In this document: one piece after another, positions 27,392-37,000 of the stretch
How positions within the stretch are numbered: position 1 is the stretch's first letter
Layout of the letters: each line of letters begins with the position of its first letter
Assembly (NCBI RefSeq): GCF_008274585.1
Contig: NZ_VTRT01000008.1
Coordinates: forward strand, 124,001 to 188,000
Source of the DNA: Pedobacter sp. BS3
Lineage (GTDB): Bacteria > Bacteroidota > Bacteroidia > Sphingobacteriales > Sphingobacteriaceae
Length of the DNA stretch: 64,000 nucleotides
Reading direction: 5' to 3'
Made by a program: the position numbers and the translations under genes
The notes under the pieces: model-generated
What the model was told of the DNA's origin: nothing
Databases searched by the model: none
Seen by the model: the letters and a program-made list of their open reading frames with translations, nothing else

Positions 27392-28876
27392 TTATTTTAG
27401 AAATTTCACACTTTGTCTTTGGTTACCTGTAATGAGTGTGGCTACATAAACTCCTTTGCTTATTCCGTTTACGGGAAGCTCAATATCGTTATATCCCTCC
27501 TTTAACTCAAAATTACCCTGGCTAAGTTTCCTTCCGTTCATATCTGTAATTGTAACGGTTGAGTTTTTTACAACGGCAGTGTAAATACTCATTTTTATTA
27601 TGCCGGAAGACGAACCCAGCACGGTGATTTCTGTGGGGTTATCCAATGTTTTAACGACAACTGTTTTAGAATACTGATGAATAGTACCGTCTAAATCAAT
27701 TTGGCGTAATTGATAATAACTCGTACCTGCTAAAGGGTTTTTATCTATATACTGATAGTTTTGGGGAGTATTCGTGGTGTTATTCCCAGCCACTTTATCA
27801 ATCACTTTAAAATCTGTTGGGTTAGCTGATCTCAAAACCTCGAAATAAGAATTATCTTTTTCAGAAGCTGTTGCCCAGTTTAGCTGTACCTTATTTTTGA
27901 GCGTAACCGCGTCAAAAGACAGCAATTTTACAGGCAATGTACTGGCAGGAACATACGCCATTTCAATTTTCCCTACCGACAGTTGAAGGTCTGAGGAGCT
28001 GTTTGCTGTAAATATGCCCACACTATTGATTGAAGTATTGGTTGTATTCTCGGTACTTGCCGGGAAATTATATTGTGGCACTCCTGCGCTTATTTGATAC
28101 GATTTTTGATTATTATTAACCCATAAATGATAAGCGCCTGGCAGTACTGTGTAAGTAACTGAGTTTCTCACATAATCTGCAGGTGATGGGGAATTATTAC
28201 AGTAAAATTCGAACGTATTATCTATATCCTTAGTTAAGGGTGTCCCTGTTTGCGAGTTAAAACTACCATCATACGCTACCTCTATAAATCGGGGCGTAAC
28301 ATCAGATCCTGAACCATCAGGACCTGTCCTACCCCTTCTGTAAGCCCAGGCAGGAGAGTCTCCCCCATAAATGTCAAAGCTCAAACCTCCAAAAATACTT
28401 TGGCCATTATCATAATAAGTGCTAAAAAGAGTTGGATCATTATAAATGTTGGTTTCATCGGCTGCATCATCCGAGGTATTGCCGAACACAAAAAATACGT
28501 TGCCCGTATTTGTACCGGCATTTAATTTTAAGGTAACTATAATGCTGGTAACTGCCGATGTGGTGGTGTTTTTGTAAAGAGAAAACTTGCTATAATCTGC
28601 AGTAGTACTTGCTTTTGCTATCATTTTTGTAGCTGTACCGGTACCCGAAAAGGTAAATTGCGAATTACTGTTTGCCGGCAACATTACTTTAGCCAAGCCA
28701 GAAGGTGGCACCGGTAAAAACGCAGATGAGGCGGTTGATCCGCTGGAATAACCCGGGGTTCCCGCAGATGCAGAAAAATCATAGCTATATATTGTTGAAG
28801 CCTGGTTTACCCAAACTCCCTGGGCAGACACAAAGCTGCTCAGGGCGCATAACGCTGGTAATAGTAATTTTTTCAT
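27392..28876 (-). CDS. Secreted PUL protein with type IX sorting domain
   Basis: 494 residues with a signal peptide (MKKLLLPALCALSSFVSAQ). Residues about 20-320 are paralogous to the product of 28906-29856: both share (T/A)PRFIE(V/I), (F/I)(E/Y)(F/C)CNNS-type, WVN and YNFP(A/S)S blocks in the same order. A Fn3-like segment follows (VQLNWATASEKDNSYFEVLR, then YYQLRQIDLDG). The last 75 residues are a type A T9SS C-terminal domain (VTITDMNGRKL, GISKGVYVATLITG, ending in SVKFLK), so it is exported to the cell surface. I do not recognise the N-terminal domain; a glycan-binding or lyase-like role is only suggested by context. Confidence 0.8.
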   Translation of the reverse strand: MKKLLLPALCALSSFVSAQGVWVNQASTIYSYDFSASAGTPGYSSGSTASSAFLPVPPSGLAKVMLPANSNSQFTFSGTGTATKMIAKASTTADYSKFSLYKNTTTSAVTSIIVTLKLNAGTNTGNVFFVFGNTSDDAADETNIYNDPTLFSTYYDNGQSIFGGLSFDIYGGDSPAWAYRRGRTGPDGSGSDVTPRFIEVAYDGSFNSQTGTPLTKDIDNTFEFYCNNSPSPADYVRNSVTYTVLPGAYHLWVNNNQKSYQISAGVPQYNFPASTENTTNTSINSVGIFTANSSSDLQLSVGKIEMAYVPASTLPVKLLSFDAVTLKNKVQLNWATASEKDNSYFEVLRSANPTDFKVIDKVAGNNTTNTPQNYQYIDKNPLAGTSYYQLRQIDLDGTIHQYSKTVVVKTLDNPTEITVLGSSSGIIKMSIYTAVVKNSTVTITDMNGRKLSQGNFELKEGYNDIELPVNGISKGVYVATLITGNQRQSVKFLK

Positions 28877-28905
28877 AATCTTATATTTTTAAATGATTTA
28901 GTAAA

Positions 28906-29856
28906 CTATTTGATAGATTGTACAGAGATATTGCCGAGTAAAAACTCCAATGCATTGGGTCTGGGGGTGATGCTGCCAGAGGTATTAAACGAGATACTGT
29001 TTATGGCAGAGCCTAAAGCTGTTTCTTTGCTCGACGGAAAATTATATTCGCCCAGACCCACATTAATTTTGATGTGCTTTCCATTTACCCACCATTGATA
29101 CGTTTGCGGCGCAACCTCAAAGCTTACCCCATCTCTGGTATAGGTTTGCGCCTTATCAGAATTATTGCAATAAATTTCTATGGCATGGGCTTTACCTTTA
29201 TTAAATGGGGTTGGTTCTTTAATTTCAATAAACCTGGGTGCCTCGGTATCTTTTGTGCCCATTCGTGGTTGTCTGTAACTGTAAGCTATAAATTCACCTT
29301 CAAACACCTCCAGCTTTATTGCTCCAAATAAATCTTTAGTATCCCACCATTCAGACATTTGTATGCCATTATTAAATGTATTTGTATTGTCCGGTGCGTC
29401 TGTAGCTGTGTTACCAAATGGTATCATGATTTCTCCGCTGGTTGCATAACTGTTCACTGTCAGGGTAAAACTAAAAGCGGTAACAGCGGATGTAGGGAGC
29501 CTATACAAAGCGAACTTGCTTATTTTTGCCACTGATGTTTCAGTAGGCTTTCCTGAAGATGCGACCATTTTAAGGTTAACCGCACTTCCTTTGCCCTGCA
29601 AAGCAAAGGATGCGCCGGTGTTTGCATCTATAGAAAGTTTAGCTGCGCCCTTTTCAGGAGCCGGCAAAATGCCTTGTTCTTCGCCGTTTATTGATACAGA
29701 CTGTACCATTTGGGCGCTACCGGAGAATTTTGCTTTACCGGCTTTGCCTGATAAATTATACTTGATTGTTACTTCTGCTCCATTCCATTTTCCCTGAGCA
29801 TTTACCGCCGAATGAAAAATGAAAAACGCTATAAGTGTAATTGCTATTTTTTTCAT
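28906..29856 (-). CDS. Secreted PUL protein of unknown family (paralogue of neighbour)
   Basis: 316 residues with a signal peptide (MKKIAITLIAFFIFHSAVNAQ). It aligns along its whole length with the N-terminal two thirds of the protein at 27392-28876 but has no T9SS domain or lipobox. It is therefore probably periplasmic, or carried by another route. It is tryptophan- and aromatic-rich (SEWWDTKDLFGA, YQWWVNGKHIK), compatible with a beta-sandwich that binds sugars. The function is unknown. It is the first gene after the hairpin at 29925-29950, which separates it from the GH18 genes. Confidence 0.75.
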   Translation of the reverse strand: MKKIAITLIAFFIFHSAVNAQGKWNGAEVTIKYNLSGKAGKAKFSGSAQMVQSVSINGEEQGILPAPEKGAAKLSIDANTGASFALQGKGSAVNLKMVASSGKPTETSVAKISKFALYRLPTSAVTAFSFTLTVNSYATSGEIMIPFGNTATDAPDNTNTFNNGIQMSEWWDTKDLFGAIKLEVFEGEFIAYSYRQPRMGTKDTEAPRFIEIKEPTPFNKGKAHAIEIYCNNSDKAQTYTRDGVSFEVAPQTYQWWVNGKHIKINVGLGEYNFPSSKETALGSAINSISFNTSGSITPRPNALEFLLGNISVQSIK

Positions 29857-29924
29857 CTGTTTATATTTTTATTTTTTATAAGATAATGCAGTCCCCTACC
29901 ATTAACGCATTATTTTTTGCGTTG

Positions 29925-29950
29925 AAAACCCAGGCCCAAGCCTGGGTTTT
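29925..29950. terminator. Strong hairpin inside the PUL (attenuator or processing site)
   Basis: AAAACCCAGGC and GCCTGGGTTTT form a perfect 11-bp stem with a 4-nt loop. It lies between the GH18-like gene and the downstream secreted-protein genes. The stem ends in U-runs on both strands, so it may be a partial terminator lowering expression of the distal four genes. Confidence 0.6.
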
Positions 29951-30056
29951 AGTTATTATCCCTTATTGCTATGTGTAGTTGCTAAGGCTTATACGTATAT
30001 AAACAAACCCGAACTGAATTGCACCACAAGAAAAAGGATCGCCGGGTTCATATCTG

Positions 30057-31406
30057 CTATTTAAGTTTATTTGAAACTACATTTAGTAAAGAACTTGTTC
30101 CTGCAACATCATAATCTTCAGCCCACAGGTATGCGCCTTTAAATCCATTCGTCTTTATGTAATCGGCTTTCTGAGTTACCAATGGCAAACCGTTATAATA
30201 AGCCCCCTGAGCAATTTTATCGGTATGCTCATTCTGTGGCGCACTTGCATCGGCCGCAACAATATCTTTATACATCATATAGCCGTAAGATCCCCAGCTC
30301 AGATTGTTTCCATTCGCATCAATCGCATCGTATCTTAAGCCGAATGCAGGTATACCAATAACAAGTTTATCTTTAGGATAGCCTTTTGTATTTACCCAAA
30401 TGTTGGCAGCATCAATCATAAACTGAAGGCTGGACGGCTGACCTCTTGGCGCACCGGGTCCAACGGTTAAACCATCTTCAAAAGCATGTACGTTTATCCA
30501 GTCTGCCGCCATAAGGCTCAGATACTCCCAGTGCAGATAATTTACAGTTACTGTTGCGGTTACAATAGCACCGGCAGGCAATGCTGCTTTCAGTTCGTTT
30601 AGAAATGGAGCTACCGATCTGGTCATCTCTGCAGAAACATCATAAGAATCATTACCCAGATCGGTCATCATGATATCAACACCGTCTAACTTCCTGTTTG
30701 CTACATACGTTTTAATATTCTCTATCAGTGTCGCCCTTTTGTCGGCAGTGTTTATTGAAAGGCCGAAATCGGTACTATTGTATAATGACCAGCCATCAAT
30801 ACCCGACAGCCTGCCTGTTATTCCCAGTAAAACGGGAACCCCGTTAATATGACCACGAGCTACAATTTCATCAATATTTTGATTCGTGTTACCCTTGGAA
30901 TAATCAATTGCAGTTGATGATATTACCCTTGCCCCGTTAAAAGCTACGTGAGTTACTTTTGACCAGTCAATATCTGTTGCCTTACCATTTTCTGACAGGT
31001 ATGCCATTATTACATGGGTATAATCTTTCGGTGTATAGGTATCAGGGCTTACCAGTATGTTGGAAATCCTGGTAGAGGTTTGCCCGTTATAGGTTGCTTC
31101 TACACGAAGCTCATACTCGCCACCTGCTGTTGGTGTAAAAGTATAAGCTGTATCGGTTGACACTTGCTGTCCATCAACTTTCCAGACAATCTTTGTTTTC
31201 TCAAATGGTTTTGGCGAGAAAGTTAACCCATTATAAACTGCCGACTGACCTTGATTAATTACCCTAGTGCGTGCAATAAAAACACCGTTATTATCAAAAA
31301 TACGGGGATGAAAATTATCATCTATCTGCATTTCTTCTCCGTTCTTACATCCGTTGAACGCGAATAGCGAAACGATGGTAAGTATTAAGCAGGCTAATTT
31401 TTTCAT
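30057..31406 (-). CDS. GH18-like surface lipoprotein lacking the catalytic acid
   Basis: 449 residues. The lipoprotein signal ends in FNGC (C20). Residues about 45-125 form a PKD/Ig-like domain (KIVWKVDGQQVSTDTAYTFT). Residues about 128-449 are a GH18 barrel (HVIMAYLSENGKATDIDWSK, THVAFNGA, GAYLWAEDYD). The canonical DGxDxDxE site reads DGVDIMMT at 241-248, so the third Asp is Met246 and the proton donor Glu is Thr248. Hydrolysis by the usual substrate-assisted mechanism is therefore unlikely. A surface glycan-binding protein, in the position where SusE/SGBP genes normally lie, is the likely role. It is 28 bp from the active GH18 gene. Confidence 0.85.
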   Translation of the reverse strand: MKKLACLILTIVSLFAFNGCKNGEEMQIDDNFHPRIFDNNGVFIARTRVINQGQSAVYNGLTFSPKPFEKTKIVWKVDGQQVSTDTAYTFTPTAGGEYELRVEATYNGQTSTRISNILVSPDTYTPKDYTHVIMAYLSENGKATDIDWSKVTHVAFNGARVISSTAIDYSKGNTNQNIDEIVARGHINGVPVLLGITGRLSGIDGWSLYNSTDFGLSINTADKRATLIENIKTYVANRKLDGVDIMMTDLGNDSYDVSAEMTRSVAPFLNELKAALPAGAIVTATVTVNYLHWEYLSLMAADWINVHAFEDGLTVGPGAPRGQPSSLQFMIDAANIWVNTKGYPKDKLVIGIPAFGLRYDAIDANGNNLSWGSYGYMMYKDIVAADASAPQNEHTDKIAQGAYYNGLPLVTQKADYIKTNGFKGAYLWAEDYDVAGTSSLLNVVSNKLK

Positions 31407-31434
31407 GATTATATTATTTTATCAATAAATAACT

Positions 31435-32427
31435 TTATTTTTTATTCTGGTTAATAACCGACAACAGGGATTTTGCATCATTGGTATCGGCAAAAATGTG
31501 CCATATCATTACGCCCCCGGCATTTTTATCGGTAACAAAATCTACCTTCTTTTTAATAGTCGGCATACCGTTATAGTAAATGATGCCTTTATTGGGCACG
31601 TTAACCGTATCCAGGTTTTCTGAGCCCGGATATTGTGTAATGATTTCTTTATAAGTATAGCTTTCCTGGATATCGGGGCCGAAACCATAACCATAAAAAG
31701 GCAAGCCTAAAACCAGTTTAGCTACGGGTATTGCCCGTTTTATGCTCCAGTAGTTAAAATCGGCTACTGCGCTTTCGTAGGTTGAATGCGGACCTGGCTT
31801 ATCTTTGGCCCATGGCCCGGTATGATCATAGGCCATAATATTAATAAAATCAAAAAGCGCCAAGGTTTTGTCAGAAACTGCATCTCCCTGCCAGGTTGCC
31901 TGTGCCGAAGTAAGCAGCTTTTTTTGCGGGGCCAATCTTTGCGACAGGGCAGCAATAAGGGGCTCGTAATTGGCATCAATAAAATCACCTTCCAGATCGA
32001 CATCAATTCCATCAAAATTATTAGTCTGTGCAAAGGCTACCATATTGTTAACCAGGCTTTGTACTTTATCAGGCTTTATTAAATCTTTTAAGTAAGCAGA
32101 AGCATTTCCGCCACCTATTGAATAAAGTACCTTGATTTTTTTCGTATGAGCTTTTTCAACTACGGCCGCTACTCCTTGTGGCACAGAAAACATCCCATTC
32201 ACATCGGGATTAATAAAGGCAATGTTAAGGTGGGTTATTCTTCTAAAATCAAACCCTGCCGATACTGAATCCAGATTGCCCTGATTAAACATATAGCCAA
32301 CTATCTTAAACGTTTCGGATGATGGGCCGGCAGTATATTTTCCTACCCCATTCATTGCCTTACTACAACTGGTAAAACAGATAAATACAGCGCACAAGAA
32401 AGCTATCAATATTTTCACTTGTTTCAT
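31435..32427 (-). CDS. GH18 glycoside hydrolase lipoprotein (chitinase/endo-GlcNAcase type)
   Basis: 330 residues from the ATG at 32427. The lipobox is CFTSC (C21). The full GH18 signature is present: DGIDVDLE at 139-146 with catalytic E146. The expected strand motifs YSIGGG, IMAYDHTGPW and LVLGLPFYGYGF are also there. It cleaves beta-1,4 bonds next to GlcNAc, in chitin or N-glycan chitobiose cores; the exact substrate is not determined. The longer frame to 32487 overlaps the end of susD and lacks a signal peptide, so it is rejected. It is likely the surface endo-enzyme feeding SusCD. Confidence 0.9.
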   Translation of the reverse strand: MKQVKILIAFLCAVFICFTSCSKAMNGVGKYTAGPSSETFKIVGYMFNQGNLDSVSAGFDFRRITHLNIAFINPDVNGMFSVPQGVAAVVEKAHTKKIKVLYSIGGGNASAYLKDLIKPDKVQSLVNNMVAFAQTNNFDGIDVDLEGDFIDANYEPLIAALSQRLAPQKKLLTSAQATWQGDAVSDKTLALFDFINIMAYDHTGPWAKDKPGPHSTYESAVADFNYWSIKRAIPVAKLVLGLPFYGYGFGPDIQESYTYKEIITQYPGSENLDTVNVPNKGIIYYNGMPTIKKKVDFVTDKNAGGVMIWHIFADTNDAKSLLSVINQNKK

Positions 32428-32440
32428 GATCCTGTATAAG

Positions 32441-34036
32441 TTATTTATCCCACCAAACTCGCCCGTTCCAACTATCCACGCCTCCAAGCGCCGCTAAGGC
32501 TTCGTTAAAATTGGCTTTATTCTGTTCTTCTTCAGAGTAAGGATATTCAAACCTTCTGGGAATGGTTAAACTCTGACCAGTCTCGGAGATACCAGTCGCG
32601 GGAGCCAGCGCAGGGAAACCGGATCGCCTCCAGTTGGCATAAGATTCCGGCCCGTTAAGTAATAAGGCCACCCATAATTGGTTGTTAATGTATTCTATTT
32701 CCCGGCCTGCCACCAAACCATTACCCTGAATAAATGTATCGATTTCTGATTGTGGAATGTCAGGCCCATCGGGGAACAGGCTTAGTTGCCTGCATGCGGC
32801 TTCCAATCCTTTTGCATAATGCTCATTAGCGGTAGCTCCAAACGTAGCGCCGAATCTTATTGTGGCTTCGGCCAGTAAAAACTCCACTTCTGCATAAGTG
32901 AGGTGTAAATATGGCGCATTGAATCTTAATAAGAAATTGGCCAGTTGGCATTTTTGATCGTTATTTGTGGCTGCTATTGTTCCCTTACCGGGCACGTTTA
33001 TACTTATCTCGGGAAGGAAATCATCCCATATATAAGCTCCGGGCCTTACACCGACATAACCCGTCAGCGGAACCAGCTGATCTGTAATATCTGTACGGTT
33101 TTTAGGGGTACTGCTGCTGGCGTCTATATAATAACGGACAATATACTTGAGCCGGGGATCATTGGTATTTCTTAATTGATCTAAAAAAACTGTTGTAAAA
33201 CGCCCGGGAACAGCACCACCATTAAAAAACGATGCTGATACGGCATTGCCCCTGACATTACCCTTTCCTACTTCTTCGTACGGATTTTGTATGTCTTCAT
33301 GCTTTAACATACAAATGTCGTCGTTAGAGGTAAAAACCCCGGCATTGTATGCGGCCTGCGCTTCTGATTTTGCCTTGGCCGCGTCAACTTTAACTAAACG
33401 CATGGCTAAGCGCAAATGCAGCGAATTTGCAAATTTCTTCCACAGGGCAATATCTCCGTTGTAGAACAAGTCGCCTTTAACGGCATCTTTGCCAGGATCT
33501 AATTGCGCCGAAGCTTCGGTTAATTCCTTAAAAAAGTCATCGTAGATTTCTGATTGTTTATCAAATTTGGCTTTAATACCTAAACCGGCCTGAAAATAGG
33601 GTATATCACCATAAAGATCTGTTATCCTGGCAAATGAGTACACTTTCATAATACGGCACACGGCATTTAGGTTAGTTTTATCGGCTACTCCCGTTGTCCT
33701 TTTAACAGCATCAATAATATTTACCAAATCTTTGGGATACGTTTCTTCCCACAGTACCCCCATTACATTGGGGCTGTTAAAGTAAATTCCTCCCCAACGG
33801 TTACTGTACGATCCGGCAATTTGTTGCACCAATGGCATGGTCATCATGAAACTGGTTCTTTCATTACTGTTTAAATCCCCCGAATATCTCAATTGAACTG
33901 TTGTAAGCTGAACAGAAGGATCCATATTAGCGGATTTCGTTGGATCGATATTGGTATCGCCAAACTTTTTGCAAGAGACACACATCAATACAAAGCATAA
34001 AGCTATCGATGTGAATTGATTTATATTCTTTTTCAT
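32441..34036 (-). CDS. SusD/RagB-family nutrient-binding lipoprotein
   Basis: 531 residues with a lipoprotein signal (CFVLMCVSC, acylated Cys about 22). It has the SusD-like TPR/helical framework, with NIDPTKSANMDPSVQLTTVQ near the N-terminus, ITDLYGDIPYFQAGLG and LTYAEVEFLLAEATIRFG. It belongs to the second SusD-like subfamily. It binds oligosaccharide at the cell surface as the lid of the SusC transporter, whose gene lies 29 bp upstream. Confidence 0.93.
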   Translation of the reverse strand: MKKNINQFTSIALCFVLMCVSCKKFGDTNIDPTKSANMDPSVQLTTVQLRYSGDLNSNERTSFMMTMPLVQQIAGSYSNRWGGIYFNSPNVMGVLWEETYPKDLVNIIDAVKRTTGVADKTNLNAVCRIMKVYSFARITDLYGDIPYFQAGLGIKAKFDKQSEIYDDFFKELTEASAQLDPGKDAVKGDLFYNGDIALWKKFANSLHLRLAMRLVKVDAAKAKSEAQAAYNAGVFTSNDDICMLKHEDIQNPYEEVGKGNVRGNAVSASFFNGGAVPGRFTTVFLDQLRNTNDPRLKYIVRYYIDASSSTPKNRTDITDQLVPLTGYVGVRPGAYIWDDFLPEISINVPGKGTIAATNNDQKCQLANFLLRFNAPYLHLTYAEVEFLLAEATIRFGATFGATANEHYAKGLEAACRQLSLFPDGPDIPQSEIDTFIQGNGLVAGREIEYINNQLWVALLLNGPESYANWRRSGFPALAPATGISETGQSLTIPRRFEYPYSEEEQNKANFNEALAALGGVDSWNGRVWWDK

Positions 34037-34065
34037 TGCTTTTTCATTATTAATGCCCGTCCCAA

Positions 34066-37000
34066 TTAAAACTTAAAATTCAAGTTGAAGCCGTAGCTAC
34101 GTCTTCCGGGTAATGAGCCATATTCAATTCCCTGACCATTTCCGTTATTGTAATTAGAGTCCGGATCTACATTAGGAACATTTTTATAGATGATAAATGG
34201 GTTTCTGGCAACCAGGCCCACCTGTACATCTTTTAGTTTCCATTTTCGGGTCAGCGAAACAGGTAAATTATAACTTAGGGTCAATTGTCGCATTTTTACA
34301 TACGAAGCATCATAGATATACGGTACAGCTACTGCGTTTGAAATATCCCCTAAGGTGGTCCAATAATTAGATGGTTCTACCGCAGTGGTATTTTGTACAT
34401 AAACAGGATTTCCATCTGTATCAACACCTGTCTGAACAACTCCTTTTGGAACCAGTCCTCTTACCTTGCCCTGGTCTCTCCATTGTTGAATGGTTAAACC
34501 CGCGGCTTGCCTTTCTTCTTCCGATTGAATCCATTCTGCCCTACCCTCTAACGTAGTGAGCAATGAACCGTTTGCCGCGGCAAAATAATTGGTCAGTGAT
34601 AATAAATCAGCTCCGTACTTTACATCTATTATGGCAGATAAGCTAAAGTTCTTATATCGCACATTACTGGTCAACCCGCCGGTCCAATCGTAAATACCTT
34701 TACCTAAAACCTCACGGTTAGCGCTTAATAAAGGTTGAAGGGTAACCGGATCAAGGATTATATCGCCTTGTGAGGTTCTTTGATAATTATAGCCCAATAT
34801 TGAACCGTATGCCTGCCCGGGCATTGCTACAATAGAAACACCTGCCCACCTCGCGTCAGACAGGCTGATAAAAGGTGTTCCTTCAGCAAGTGATTCAACT
34901 TTATTTATATTTCTTGCAAACACTATGTTCAGGTCCCAGCTAAAGTTCTTTCCTTTAAGAGCATTTCCATTTACAGCTACTTCTATACCTTTGTTGGTAA
35001 TAGTGCCCGCATTAACAATTTGAGAGCTGTAACCTGAAGAAGGAGAACTGGGCACAATGTTCAGCTGATCTTTTGATTTTGAGTTGTAGTAGGTAACATC
35101 AAGCCCTAACCTGTTTTTAAAGAACTTCAGTTCAGTACCAAACTCATAATTAAAGGTTGTTGTCGGCTTTAAATTATCGCTATATCTCACCTCTGTAGAA
35201 AGTCCCCCTGTAGGCATGCCATTAAAAGATAAGGCGTTGCTCCGGTAGTATTGAGAGGTTAGATAGGGATCTGTATCTGAAGCAACCTGAGCTACCGAAG
35301 CTCTTAATTTTCCGAACGACAAAATCTCTGTACCCATTTTAAAAGCATCAGAAAAGATAAAACTGCTGCTTAACGATGGGAATAATTTACTATTGTTATT
35401 AACCGGCAAGGTTGAAAAAGCATCCTGTCTAAGCGTTGCGTCAATATACAGATACCCTTTATATCCTGCAGAAAGCAGTCCATAGGCCGAATTAAAGCTT
35501 CTTTTACTCCCAATTGGAGATACGGACTGGGTTGTATAGCTTGTGGGAATAATCACATCTGTGATTGCCTGATCTGTAAATTGATTAACCGTACCAGCCC
35601 TGTTATTTCTGGTTATACTAACGCCTAACCGGGCAGACAGGTACAATGACGGGGTAACCTGACGCTGCATTGAAACTAACGCGTCCGCTTCTATAGTGTT
35701 GTATTTTACATTGTTCTGATTTAAAGTACCTGTTAAAGCACCAGGCGTTGTTCTGGGGCTAAAGGACTCAAAATCAACATTGGTTTGATCTGACGCCGCC
35801 CTCGCCTGAAAACTTAACCAGCTTAGGATATTATAATTGAACTGCGCTGAAGCCAGCAACCTGTTCTTTCTGGTATTGTTCCACATCTCGTTAATTACCC
35901 AATAAGGATTTAAACGATACTGGTTACCATTGTTCCAATCCAGGTAACTTCCGTCCGCATTTTTATATTCATGGGCAAAACGGGCCTGATCTACTGTATT
36001 AGCCAGGGATAAAAACGCGTTTCCGATATTCGCCGGGTCATCTGCCAATGAAGGTCGATTGTTTACATCTTCCGTCATATAAAAGGCTCTGGCAGTCAGG
36101 GTGACCTTTGAGCCAAACTTTGAACTTCCACTAAACGTAAACGAGTTTCTGTTAAGGCCACTTTTAGGAATGATATCGTTATTAGTGAGGTTTGAATATG
36201 AAAAACGAAAATCATTGTTATCTATGGCATTAGAAAACGACAGCGTGTTTACAAATGTAGAACCTGTTCTGAAAAAGCCATCTATATTATTCCTGACATA
36301 GGCGTAAGGAACTCTTGCACCGGTACCTGTAATCACGGTCAGGTTAGGATCGATACGAGCGCCGAAACTCCTTGTTAATGTATTATAGTCCTGAACCTGC
36401 AGTGTGTTGACTAACTCGTTTGTTCCTTGTCCATACAAGGATTGATACCCGTCATAGCTGGTTAGTTGCGACTCGATGGATGTAGTACTGTTAAACTCTA
36501 TGCCTAAACCTTTTTTGCCCCCGCCTTTTTTTGTGGTAATTAAAATCACCCCGTTACCTGCTCTGGAGCCATATAAAGCCGAAGCCGAGGCTCCTTTTAA
36601 CACGCTTATTTTATCGATATCATCCGGGTTAATCGCAGAAATAGCGTCTCCTAAATCTACTCCCGAAGCGTATTGGCCAGATCCTGTTCCTCCGTAATTG
36701 GAATTGTCAATAGGTATACCGTCAACAACGTATAACGGCTGGTTATTTCCGGTTAATGTTGTGTTTCCTCGCAGAGTAACCTTAGAAGCAGCCGTAGGCC
36801 CACCGGCTGTACCGCTAATTATCAACCCGGGCACCGTACCGGCAAGTGAGTTAATTACATTGGTTTCCCTGGCTTTATTAAATGTTTCTCCATCAACTTC
36901 TGATACCGCATAACCTAAAGCCCGCTCTTTCCGCTGTATGCCTAAAGCTGTTACCACTACTTGTGATAATTTGATTTCTTCCGGCTTCAGATTAACGATT

